The position numbers and the translations under genes were made by a program. A DNA stretch of 64,000 nucleotides. Source: an uncultured Lachnospiraceae bacterium (lineage in GTDB: Bacteria > Bacillota > Clostridia > Lachnospirales > Lachnospiraceae). The stretch is taken from the NCBI GenBank assembly GCA_904395885.1, contig CAJFOF010000008.1, positions 60,805 through 124,804 on the forward strand, read 5' to 3'. Shown piece by piece: positions 54,724 through 62,598 of the stretch; the stretch's first letter is position 1, and every line of letters begins with the position of its first letter. The notes under the pieces are model-generated. The model saw only the letters and a program-made list of their open reading frames with translations. It ran no database searches and had not been told where the DNA came from.

Positions 54724-55663
54724 TCCATATCATCTCCTTTTCATTTCGATCATCCGAGACAGACTGTTCCCCTAGTATGGCATATATTTTTTCATTTAGC
54801 CGCTCCGCCTCTGCCATTGTCAGCGGTTCAATATAATCCGGGGCACAGTTGGCAGTAATGCCCCTTAGGCTCAGTATTCCATTGATCGTAGTACCCAAGT
54901 CTCTTCCATTTGCATTCATTTCCTGAAATATCCGAAATAGCTTTCCCTGTACTTTCCGCGCCTTTTCTAAGTCTCCTGATTGAAACAGTCTGTAAATTTC
55001 CTGTTCCAGTTTCGGCATCAAATTGCCAGTAGGCGTCATGGTGCCATCTGCCCCCACCGCCAGCGCGCTGTAAATCAGCAGTGCTTTTCCCATAAATACG
55101 GAAAAATCTGGATTGTTCTCAAATTCTCCAGCCAGTTCCTGAAAAAACAGGAAATTTCCGCTGGAATCTTTAATTCCTCTTATATTGCCGTGACGGCTTA
55201 ATTCTTTCACTGCGGCAAGACCTATCATGCGGCGGCTTACCGATGGCATATGGTAAATCATTACCGGAATCCGACACCGATCTGCATACCTTGTATAATA
55301 GCGTACCACCTCTTCATCCTCCAAATTAAAATAGAAGGGAGGTATTGTGAGAACTGCTGCAGCGCCTGCGCTGCTGGCAGAATCCGCATAATACATTGAC
55401 TGTTCCATTGTCACTGCCGTCGTACCGGCAATCACAACTCCCCTATGTCCTACAAGTTCTACAGAAGTCTCTATCATATCTACTGCTACTTCTCTTGTAT
55501 GAAGCGGCCCCTCTCCCGTCGTCCCCAAAACCATGACTCCATTACCGCCGTTTTCCATAATGCTGTCAATGATCCACCTCAGGGCCGACTTATCCAGCTT
55601 TCCGGCTTTTGTCAGGGGCGTCACTACAGCAGGGATCATTCCCCGCAGTTTTTTATCTACCAT
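54680..55663 (-). CDS. dihydrodipicolinate synthase/N-acetylneuraminate lyase family aldolase
   Basis: A 327-residue class I aldolase/lyase or dehydratase. GTTGEG at 47-52, Tyr137 in IYHMP and the Schiff-base Lys165 in GIKDSSGN are all present, so it should be active. The family splits or forms 2-oxo acids with aldehydes or dehydrates sugar acids. About 30 residues longer at the C-terminus than DapA. Biosynthetic DapA is unlikely given the catabolic neighbours. Third gene of the operon; AAGGAG precedes the ATG. Confidence 0.92.
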   Translation of the reverse strand: MVDKKLRGMIPAVVTPLTKAGKLDKSALRWIIDSIMENGGNGVMVLGTTGEGPLHTREVAVDMIETSVELVGHRGVVIAGTTAVTMEQSMYYADSASSAGAAAVLTIPPFYFNLEDEEVVRYYTRYADRCRIPVMIYHMPSVSRRMIGLAAVKELSRHGNIRGIKDSSGNFLFFQELAGEFENNPDFSVFMGKALLIYSALAVGADGTMTPTGNLMPKLEQEIYRLFQSGDLEKARKVQGKLFRIFQEMNANGRDLGTTINGILSLRGITANCAPDYIEPLTMAEAERLNEKIYAILGEQSVSDDRNEKEMIWNERLASYRAGRIGH

Positions 55664-55698
55664 ATCTCTTCTCCTTCCAATATCGTATTGAAGGTTTC

Positions 55699-56508
55699 TT
55701 ATTCTATTATTTTACTTCTCAACAGTCCTTCCATCATTTCTGCCGACAGGCCGCTCTGCGATAAAGCCTGCGTTCTTTCAACTAAAATCCCGGCAAATTG
55801 TACCAAATGTTCCAGCGGCATACGGTATTTGGGGGCTGCAATACTCATGGAGGCTATCACATTTCCATTACTGTCAAAAATAGGGGCTGCTACGCATACA
55901 GTATTTAAGTGGTGTTCCTCATCGTCCACTGCAAATCCCCTTCTCCGGATTTCTATCAGATTCTTTTCTAGTAGTTCCGGTGTATATAAAGTTTTGGGAG
56001 TTAATTTCTCCATTTTGGCCTTCTCAAGATAATTTTTCACAAAATATTCTGGGCTGTAAGCCAGAAGTGCTTTCCCTGCGCCTGTACAATAAAGAGGAAA
56101 CGTTCTTCCCACTTTTGAAAGCAAACCGATCGCATGAGGCGTATCAATCTTAGAAATATACATTCCAAAATATTCATCACTCAGGTATGCTAGATGGATT
56201 GTCTCTTTTGTATTCAAATTTAGTTCCGACATATAGACATGAACAAGGTACATCATGTTTCCCGGACGACCTGTTGCACTTTTAGCTAACGGCAGAGTCT
56301 TATTTCCCAGCCTATATTTTTTGCTGTCAGGATTTTTCAGGACATAGCCTCTGTCCTGCAGTTCCAAGAGGATTCGATAGATGCTACTGACGGACAGTCC
56401 TGTTTTTCTATTGATTTCTCTCACACCGATATAAGATTCGCTAGATGCCAGCGCTTCTAAGACATCTATTGCCTTTGTATAGGTGTATCCCTTTTCCCCG
56501 TTTTCCAT
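55699..56508 (-). CDS. IclR-family transcriptional regulator
   Basis: A 269-residue regulator: winged HTH about 8-65 (AIDVLEALASSESYIGVREINRKTGLSVSSIYRIL) and an effector-binding GAF-like domain (about 80-260; PLYCTGAGKALLA, RGFAVDDEEHHLNTVCVAAPI). The ATG at 56508 was chosen because GGAAAGGGG ends ten bases upstream; a TTG at 56529 would contain that site. It is the second gene of the operon and probably controls both divergent units from palindromes in the 57.0-57.5 kb spacer. Confidence 0.92.
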   Translation of the reverse strand: MENGEKGYTYTKAIDVLEALASSESYIGVREINRKTGLSVSSIYRILLELQDRGYVLKNPDSKKYRLGNKTLPLAKSATGRPGNMMYLVHVYMSELNLNTKETIHLAYLSDEYFGMYISKIDTPHAIGLLSKVGRTFPLYCTGAGKALLAYSPEYFVKNYLEKAKMEKLTPKTLYTPELLEKNLIEIRRRGFAVDDEEHHLNTVCVAAPIFDSNGNVIASMSIAAPKYRMPLEHLVQFAGILVERTQALSQSGLSAEMMEGLLRSKIIE

Positions 56509-56555
56509 ATCAGTCGTTCCCCTTTCCAAGCAGTCTTAACGGGATTTTAGCCACA

Positions 56556-57026
56556 TTAATCAGCCACCTCGACAATCATCTCTATTTCTGTAGAAATGTT
56601 TCCTGGCAAATTACTAACTCCTATCGCACATCTGCTGTGAATTCCTGTTTCTTCGCCAAAAATACTCTTCATCAAATCTGAAGCACCGTCTATTACTGCA
56701 GACTGGCCATAGAAATCCACTGCGCTGTTTACATATCCACGAAGATTTACAATTTTTATTATTTTATCCAAAGTTCCTAAATAACTTTTCAACTGAGCCA
56801 GCAAATTGATCCCACATATTCTGGCGCTTTCATACCCCTCCTCCTGAGTCAGATCTTGCCCTACTTTTCCTACATATTTTGGTATTCCTTCTATTGCGGG
56901 TCCCTGTCCTGATACATATACAAGATTTCCTGCTCGAGTACAACTTGTATAGCTTCCTTTAGGCTGCGGCGGCTGAGGAAGGAGTATTCCCAATTTCAAC
57001 AGTTTATCTTCAGGATTCATTTTCAT
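56556..57026 (-). CDS. ridA: RidA-family enamine/imine deaminase
   Basis: A 156-residue YjgF/YER057c/UK114 protein; the canonical size is about 125, and the extra length is an N-terminal extension. The active-site Arg lies in HSRCAIGVSNLP, with the strand motif YVSGQGPAI and a Glu near the end in STEIEMIVEV. RidA proteins hydrolyse reactive enamines and imines released by PLP enzymes, which fits the class V aminotransferase four genes further down. First gene of the operon; AGGAG precedes the ATG at 57026. Confidence 0.92.
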   Translation of the reverse strand: MKMNPEDKLLKLGILLPQPPQPKGSYTSCTRAGNLVYVSGQGPAIEGIPKYVGKVGQDLTQEEGYESARICGINLLAQLKSYLGTLDKIIKIVNLRGYVNSAVDFYGQSAVIDGASDLMKSIFGEETGIHSRCAIGVSNLPGNISTEIEMIVEVAD

Positions 57027-57532
57027 TAATCTCTCCTCTCAAATATTTCAATCCGCTTTCTCCCTTTCTGTTACAAATATGATTGTTTTTGGAGCCTTTC
57101 ATATTTGTAATTAAATTCATTCTATCACACAAATTATCTGTCTTCTATTCTGATATTTCACAAAAAATCAAAAATATACAAGGTATAATCCATAATTTTG
57201 TTTCATATATGAAATAGTTCCCTCTTTTTGTATTATATTTCTCAATTATGGAAAAATATTTGCATTGTAATCTAAAAATTCTATATCTTTTATTGTTTCA
57301 TATATGATTCTATTTTTAGATAAATCGTTTAAAATATCAGATAAATATGGTTATTTTTGTTAATTGTTTTTGCTTTTTTATCATGCTATCATTATTTCAG
57401 ATGGAAAATGGTATTGTTTTTCCACTTCAACTATTATAAAACCCGCTAGCTCCCATAGCCCTGACACTAATGTAAGATTTTTCGTATTGGAGACGATAAA
57501 TCTCTTTTGGACCTTTTAGGAAGGAGGCTGTT
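57027..57532. promoter_or_regulatory. divergent regulatory spacer with repeated palindromes (candidate IclR operators)
   Basis: A 506-base AT-rich non-coding region between the two divergent units. It holds TTTCATATATGAAA, a perfect 14-base palindrome (57201-57214); TTTCATATATGATT (57296-57309); and a perfect 12-bp inverted repeat, TTACAAATATGA (57071-57082) with TCATATTTGTAA (57099-57110), whose halves share the same core. GGAAAA and TTTTCC form a small hairpin near 57402-57422. No coding frame or RNA gene was recognised. The spacer likely carries promoters for both units and binding sites for the adjacent IclR protein. Confidence 0.65.
57364..57392 (+). promoter_or_regulatory. possible promoter of the epimerase-transporter unit
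   Basis: TTGTTT (57364-57369), 17 bases, TATCAT (57387-57392), about 140 bases before the start codon of the epimerase gene. One palindrome (57296-57309) lies 55 bases upstream. Confidence 0.4.
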
Positions 57533-58783
57533 ATGAAGCGATACTACAGCGAAAACGAGGTTCTCTCTGATTCTATTTCTAATGAGCTGGCCGCATTTTA
57601 TCGCCACCATCTTCTTCAAGAGATTTTGCCGCATTGGAAAGAATTATCACTTGACGAAACCTATGGAGGATATGAAACAAATTTCGATGAAAATTGGGCT
57701 ATATCAGGCGACACAAAAAATGTGTGGGCTCAGTCCCGAAATCTAATTATGTTCTCTCTAATCTATCAGTATGCAGAGCAGGATGCCCGCTGGATGGAAC
57801 TGATTTCTTCTGGAAGGGATTTTCTGGTAAATCACTTTTATGCCGGAAACGGCCTATGGAATTACCGCGTTTCCAATGATGGCCTTATTGTTCTGGAAGG
57901 ACCAATTTCTCTCCTAGGAGATATGTTTGCTATGGAGGCTCTCTCCCGATATGTTATCGTGAGCGGAGATCAACAGGATATTCCTCTCATTCAAGCTACT
58001 TACCAGACTGTTAAAACTCATCTGCTGAACCCTGACTATCAAAATATCATGCCACATATATGGCAGCCCGGGTTGGAGCGCCACTCCCACTATATGCTGA
58101 TGGTCAATGCTTTGGAAAGCGTTGAACAAGTTCTGGGACGGGAAACCGTTCATCATTTTTTAATGGAGTGTATCGATAAAATTCTCTATTTTTTCTGCGG
58201 TACCGGGAGAGATTCTTATCTCTTCGAATACCGGAATCTTGACGCTTCTATAGTCCATGGGGATTCTGGCCATTTGATCAATCCTGGTCACATTTTTGAA
58301 TCCATGTGGTTCTGCCTGCGAGTCTGTTTGGCAGAAAATGACGAAAGACGAATCCGGCGGATCCTTGAAATTACGGATCGGACATTTGACATGGCTATTG
58401 ATAGAAAGTACGGAGGATTTTTTCATTTGCTGGACTGCACCGGAAAAGCCGCTTTTGTACAGGCTGATATCAGGAACCGTCAGCTCAACTGGAATGATAA
58501 AGTTGACTGGGTCAATGCTGAGGCTCTCTATCTGCTGGCACTGATTGCTGTAACTACAAAAGAATCCGATGATTTCAAAAAATTTATTCTCCATCACAAT
58601 TACTGTCAAAAGTATTTTTATGATCGCGTAAATGGTGACTGGACTGCAACCCTGTCGCAATGCGGCACCCCACTGTCCAATATAAAAGGGATGAAGCACC
58701 GATGCGCTTTTCACGTTCCGCGCTCTGTCCTCGATACTTATCTGGTTTTTGAAACTTTTAGCAAACTATCAAATGAGGAATAG
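57533..58783 (+). CDS. AGE-family sugar epimerase/isomerase
   Basis: A 416-residue (alpha/alpha)6-barrel protein of the N-acylglucosamine 2-epimerase family. DETYGGYETNFDEN near the N-terminus, RNLIMFSLIYQYAE, the central SHYMLMVNALES, DSGHLINPGHIFESMWF with the catalytic-type His, and a late KHRCAFHVPRSVLDTY. Relatives epimerise N-acylglucosamine or isomerise mannose, cellobiose or other aldoses. The substrate is probably the compound brought in by the importer that follows. GGAAGGAGG precedes the ATG. First gene of the plus-strand unit. Confidence 0.9.
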   Translation: MKRYYSENEVLSDSISNELAAFYRHHLLQEILPHWKELSLDETYGGYETNFDENWAISGDTKNVWAQSRNLIMFSLIYQYAEQDARWMELISSGRDFLVNHFYAGNGLWNYRVSNDGLIVLEGPISLLGDMFAMEALSRYVIVSGDQQDIPLIQATYQTVKTHLLNPDYQNIMPHIWQPGLERHSHYMLMVNALESVEQVLGRETVHHFLMECIDKILYFFCGTGRDSYLFEYRNLDASIVHGDSGHLINPGHIFESMWFCLRVCLAENDERRIRRILEITDRTFDMAIDRKYGGFFHLLDCTGKAAFVQADIRNRQLNWNDKVDWVNAEALYLLALIAVTTKESDDFKKFILHHNYCQKYFYDRVNGDWTATLSQCGTPLSNIKGMKHRCAFHVPRSVLDTYLVFETFSKLSNEE

Positions 58784-58786
58784 CTT

Positions 58787-59554
58787 ATGAAGAACTTAAA
58801 AAAATATGAATCAAAAATCTACAGCGCTCTTTCCCTGATCATATTCCTGGGGGTCTGGATCTTTGCCAGTATTGTAGCCTCTGATGTATTTGCCGGTCCT
58901 GTCGCAGTAATAAAAGCGCTGATCTCCGATCTGACTGATAAGCACCGGATCATCGAGCATACTTTGATCAGTTTGAGCCGCTCTTTAACCGGGTGGACTC
59001 TTGCTTTTCTTGCAGCACTCCCCGTATCGTTTTTGATGGGATGGTACAAGCCGTTCAGACTGATTGTAGAACCTTGGACAAAATTTATTAAAAGTATCCC
59101 TCCTATCGCTTATATTCCGCTTATTGTGGTCGCATTGGGGTTAGGGGAAGCCGCCAAAATTACTGTCATTTTTATCGCCTGTTTTCTCACAATTGTTATC
59201 AATATCTATCAAGGTGTTTTAAATGTTGATGTTACTCTAATAAAAGCGGCTAAGGTTTTAGGTCTTAACAACGCCGAGATCTTCGTTAAGGTTGTGATGC
59301 CTGCTTCCGTTCCATTTATTTTTGTAGGTGCCCGCCTTGGCATGTCTGTCGCTCTTACTACATTGATTGCAGCCGAATTAACCGGAGCCCAAAAAGGATT
59401 AGGAATGATGATTCAGTCTGCCAGTTCGTATATCCAAATGGATGTAGTAATGTTGGGGATCGTGATCATAGGAAGCATCGGGTTTGGACTGGACCGCTTA
59501 ATTGCCTTTATAGAAAGGAAGTTGACCGTATGGCAGGAAACAATCCAAGTATAA
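58787..59554 (+). CDS. ABC transporter permease, TauC/SsuC family
   Basis: A 255-residue permease with about six helices and the EAA loop KAAKVLGLNNAEIFVKVVMP at about 159-178. The family imports sulfonates, taurine, nitrate, pyrimidines and other small anions. It begins three bases after the epimerase stop and overlaps the ATPase gene by 25 bases. Confidence 0.92.
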   Translation: MKNLKKYESKIYSALSLIIFLGVWIFASIVASDVFAGPVAVIKALISDLTDKHRIIEHTLISLSRSLTGWTLAFLAALPVSFLMGWYKPFRLIVEPWTKFIKSIPPIAYIPLIVVALGLGEAAKITVIFIACFLTIVINIYQGVLNVDVTLIKAAKVLGLNNAEIFVKVVMPASVPFIFVGARLGMSVALTTLIAAELTGAQKGLGMMIQSASSYIQMDVVMLGIVIIGSIGFGLDRLIAFIERKLTVWQETIQV

Positions 59555-60321
59555 AAGTATCTGTAAAAGATCTCGTAAAGATCTACGACAGCCAGAGAGG
59601 AAAAGTCACCGCCCTAAATGGCGTTAATCTGGAAATTAGAGAGAATACTTTTACGTCCATTGTAGGGCCTTCCGGCTGTGGGAAATCTACTCTCCTTAAC
59701 ATTTTAGCTGGTCTAGACATACCAACATCCGGAGAAGTGTTGGTCGATGGGGCTCCCATCTCTGGTCCTGGGCCGGACAGGGGGGTTGTTTTCCAGCAAT
59801 ATGCTCTCTTTCCCTGGCTGACAGTAGAAAAAAACATCCAAATGGGACTCCACTGCCGAAAACTTTCCCGCGAAAAGGCTGCTGAGGTCACTGACCACTA
59901 TCTAGACATGATGGGCCTGACCGATTTTCGTTTTTCCTACCCTAAAGAATTATCTGGTGGAATGAAACAGCGTGTAGCAGTTGCCCGTGCCTACGCAATG
60001 AATCCTTCACTTCTTCTTATGGATGAACCTTTTGGGGCTCTGGACGCCCAAACTCGCGCCCAACTTCAATCCGAACTCTTGGATATATGGGAAAAGGAGC
60101 AAAAAACCTGTCTATTTATCACACACGATGTAGAAGAAGCCGTTCTGCTGTCTCAGCGAGTTGTAATTATGAGCGCGCGCCCTGGTCGGATTAAAAGAAT
60201 TGTCGATATCGACGTTCCTTATCCCAGGACTCAGAAAACAAAAGTGGATGCTCGTTTTACCGAGTTGAAAAATCAGATCTGGGAGGAAGTGTATCTCGAA
60301 TACCTTGAACAAAGAAAATAG
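59530..60321 (+). CDS. ABC transporter ATP-binding protein, TauB/SsuB family
   Basis: A 263-residue ATPase. Walker A GPSGCGKST at 46-54, Q-loop FQQYALFPWL, signature LSGGMKQR, Walker B LLLMDEPFGALDAQTR and the switch His in FITHDVEEAV, all typical of the SsuB/TauB group. AAAGGAAG lies before the ATG. It powers the importer formed with the permease upstream and the lipoprotein downstream. Confidence 0.94.
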   Translation: MAGNNPSIKVSVKDLVKIYDSQRGKVTALNGVNLEIRENTFTSIVGPSGCGKSTLLNILAGLDIPTSGEVLVDGAPISGPGPDRGVVFQQYALFPWLTVEKNIQMGLHCRKLSREKAAEVTDHYLDMMGLTDFRFSYPKELSGGMKQRVAVARAYAMNPSLLLMDEPFGALDAQTRAQLQSELLDIWEKEQKTCLFITHDVEEAVLLSQRVVIMSARPGRIKRIVDIDVPYPRTQKTKVDARFTELKNQIWEEVYLEYLEQRK

Positions 60322-60349
60322 AAATAAATTATAAAAGAGGAGGGGTTTT

Positions 60350-61465
60350 ATGAAACATATCAATCTTTTCGCACTGACAGGAATCTGTGCGCTGCTTTTG
60401 CTTGGATGCGGCCAGCAGACTGATTCTTTGCCGGCCACTCAGGCTCCAGCTGCTTCCACTGCCACTGAAGCTGCGTCATCTTCCGACGCTGAACCTGATA
60501 CCACTGCCGCTGAGTCTACTGCTTCGCAAGAAGAAAAGCCTCTGGAGACTGTTAAACTTCGCGCTGCAATTCCCGAAAGCCTATGGGGAGCTTACGCTCC
60601 GGCCATAGATGCCCATGAACATTATTTTGCAGAAGAGGGGCTGGAAATTGAGTGGCTTAAAATTTTCTCCGGCCCTACTGTGGCAGCCGGTCTGATCAGC
60701 GGAGACCTGGACATTGGTTTCACAGGTCCCGGCGGTCATACGAGCTGCGCCGCAGGATCCGTTCAGGTAGTTGCCTTTTCCCACGTAGGAAATTCTGATG
60801 CTATTTTAGTAAGAACAGATTCAGGAATTAACTCCATTTCAGATATTGTTGGAAAAGAGATCGTTACACAGGCCGGTACTTCCGGTGAAGTGGTCCTAAA
60901 TCTGGCGTGCCAGGCCAACGATATCGACAAAGAATCTCTCAGCATCAGTTACATGGATATGACAAATGCCGTCGCCGCTTTTGTCGCTGGTCATGCCGAT
61001 GTTATCGCCACTTCTGGCAAATTTGCCCGGACACTCCACGAAAAACTGGGGGATGGCGTCAAAGAACTGTGCCGTGTGGCTGATTTCCGTGATATTGCTC
61101 CTACCCTGGGTTCCTTTATCGCAACGCCAGAATATATCGCCGAAAACGAAGATATCGTCCTGCGATTTATTCGAGCCCTGTACCGTTGCATCGATTACCG
61201 CTCAGAACAACTGGACAACACTATTTTATATTGCGCCGAGTGGCTGGAAGTCGATCCGGAGCAAATGGAAACCGAGCGGGACAATGCCGTCAATTACACA
61301 GTGGAAGAAATCATTCAGGCCTGCGAAAATGGCGAAATGCTGCAGATGTATAACGCTCAGCTTGATCAGTTCCTGCTTGACGGAAGTGTCACCGAAGTCA
61401 AAGCATATCCAGAAGAATATTTGCGGATTGACTTGATGGAAAAGGCATATGAAACTTATAAATAA
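60350..61465 (+). CDS. substrate-binding lipoprotein, TauA/SsuA (NMT1-like) family
   Basis: A 371-residue lipoprotein: signal with LLLLGC (lipid-bearing Cys20), a Ser/Thr/Ala/Glu-rich linker to about 60, then a type II binding domain (RAAIPESLWGAYAPAID, GDLDIGFTGPGGHT, VGKEIVTQAGTSGEVVLNLA, AAFVAGHADVIATSG). It is the receptor of the importer. Binding specificity within the family is broad, so it cannot decide between sulfonate and other anionic or amino compounds. AGGAGG precedes the ATG. Confidence 0.92.
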   Translation: MKHINLFALTGICALLLLGCGQQTDSLPATQAPAASTATEAASSSDAEPDTTAAESTASQEEKPLETVKLRAAIPESLWGAYAPAIDAHEHYFAEEGLEIEWLKIFSGPTVAAGLISGDLDIGFTGPGGHTSCAAGSVQVVAFSHVGNSDAILVRTDSGINSISDIVGKEIVTQAGTSGEVVLNLACQANDIDKESLSISYMDMTNAVAAFVAGHADVIATSGKFARTLHEKLGDGVKELCRVADFRDIAPTLGSFIATPEYIAENEDIVLRFIRALYRCIDYRSEQLDNTILYCAEWLEVDPEQMETERDNAVNYTVEEIIQACENGEMLQMYNAQLDQFLLDGSVTEVKAYPEEYLRIDLMEKAYETYK

Positions 61466-61483
61466 CTCTCTTCGTTGAGCGGA

Positions 61484-61517
61484 AAAGTCCGGGATTCAGT
61501 CTATACTCCCGGACTTT
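61484..61517 (+). terminator. hairpin after the TauABC-type transporter genes
   Basis: AAAGTCCGGGA (61484-61494) pairs perfectly with TCCCGGACTTT (61507-61517). The T-run is short, so this may be a weak terminator. Nothing else was recognised in 61466-61565. Confidence 0.7.
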
Positions 61518-61565
61518 CCCATTGTTTCAGGTTCTTCCGCCTGTAGCTGTTTTTACTGTTTTTAA

Positions 61566-61594
61566 TTGCTTTTCGCATCGTTCCACTTTATAAT
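61566..61594 (+). promoter_or_regulatory. promoter of the LysR regulator
   Basis: TTGCTT (61566-61571), 17 bases, TATAAT (61589-61594), 56 bases before the start. ATTGG and CCAAT half-sites of a palindrome (about 61601-61620) follow directly, as expected for LysR autoregulation. Confidence 0.6.
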
Positions 61595-61650
61595 GGTAGC
61601 ATTGGCATAAATCGGCCAATCAAGCAAATGCCATATTCACTGGAGGCGCC

Positions 61651-62517
61651 ATGGACATCAATAAAATCCACTACTTTTTCCGCGCTGCGGAGCTGAAAAA
61701 TTTCACAAAAGCTTCCGAGGTGTGCCACATCGCCCAGACGACCATGAGCAAATATATTGCTGTCCTGGAGCAGGAGCTGGGCTTCAAGCTGTTTCTCCGC
61801 ACCGGCAATACTGTGTCCCTGACAAAGCAGGGGCAGATCTTTTACGAAGAAATGCTGAAGCTGACGGAAAAATACCAGGATCTGTGCAGGGAGCTCTGCA
61901 GGATGGAAGAGCTGGAACTGAGGCTGGGCATGATCACCACTGACTATGAAGATTTTCCTGCTCTCCGGGCCTTCGAGCAGGCCTACCCGGATATTTCCCT
62001 GTACTTTTCCTTCTCTGATGAGGACAGGCTTTTGAGCGATCTCCGGCAACACAAGCTGGATGCCCTGATCTGCCCCAATGTTCTGACCTTTGAGCACTAT
62101 GCTCTGGAAGAAATGGTTCGGGTAGATCTCGTCACCTTTGAAGAATCCCTGGTCTGTTCCCGGGAGCTTCTCGACCGGTACGGCTCCGTCAGAGAAGTGA
62201 TCTCCCATCAGCCGATCATTACAAAAGCCTCCGAGGCAAATTACCAGGAATTTTGCCGCCGGCACCTTCAGGAACTATACGGCACCTCTTTTTCCGGCGT
62301 CATCGTTGTAAAGGCCATCTCCCAGCAGCTTCTGATGCTGAATCTCTCCAGAGGCTTTGCCTTTCTGCCTTCCCTCTACGAGGCTGACTATGAAAAATTA
62401 GTATTCTTTCCAACCTCAGAGGTTTTCTCTGAAACCGCACAGCTTCTGTATTTTCCTGAGTTTGTCACCTCCGGCCTTCAGGGCCTTCTGGATTTTATCC
62501 ATGAAAAAAAGTGCTGA
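61651..62517 (+). CDS. LysR-family transcriptional regulator
   Basis: A 288-residue regulator. Winged HTH at about 1-60 (MDINKIHYFFRAAELKNFTK then AQTTMSKYIAVLEQELGFKLF) and a LysR substrate-binding domain (about 90-285). GGAGG lies five bases before the ATG. It is followed 81 bases later by a MATE transporter gene on the same strand, the probable target. Base composition returns to GC-rich here, unlike the preceding cluster. Confidence 0.93.
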   Translation: MDINKIHYFFRAAELKNFTKASEVCHIAQTTMSKYIAVLEQELGFKLFLRTGNTVSLTKQGQIFYEEMLKLTEKYQDLCRELCRMEELELRLGMITTDYEDFPALRAFEQAYPDISLYFSFSDEDRLLSDLRQHKLDALICPNVLTFEHYALEEMVRVDLVTFEESLVCSRELLDRYGSVREVISHQPIITKASEANYQEFCRRHLQELYGTSFSGVIVVKAISQQLLMLNLSRGFAFLPSLYEADYEKLVFFPTSEVFSETAQLLYFPEFVTSGLQGLLDFIHEKKC

Positions 62518-62548
62518 TCTAACCAATATTATTCGTTTGTGGAATTTT

Positions 62549-62591
62549 CCTCTCTCTGGTAACATGATACCGAAATCATTACAGAGAGAGG
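62549..62591 (+). promoter_or_regulatory. long inverted repeat covering the MATE ribosome-binding site
   Basis: CCTCTCTCTG (62549-62558) pairs with CAGAGAGAGG (62582-62591); inner pairing TAA/TTA and TGAT/ATCA extends it with two small bulges to a loop of ACCGAA. The 3' arm contains the GAGAGAGG ribosome-binding site of the MATE gene, eight bases before its ATG. Either an RNA hairpin that hides the site or a DNA operator. Confidence 0.6.
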
Positions 62592-62598
62592 TGCCGTC

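Noticed and set aside
57402..57422. GGAAAA/TTTTCC hairpin in the spacer as a terminator or riboswitch part.
   Set aside because: The stem is short and AT-rich, has no U-tract and no surrounding conserved structure.
48196..61465. Sulfosugar (sulfo-transketolase) pathway, suggested by split transketolase, TauABC-type importer and an epimerase.
   Set aside because: The transketolase genes form a separate unit ending at a strong terminator, and no sulfosugar isomerase, sulfolactaldehyde enzyme or sulfonate exporter is in the cluster.
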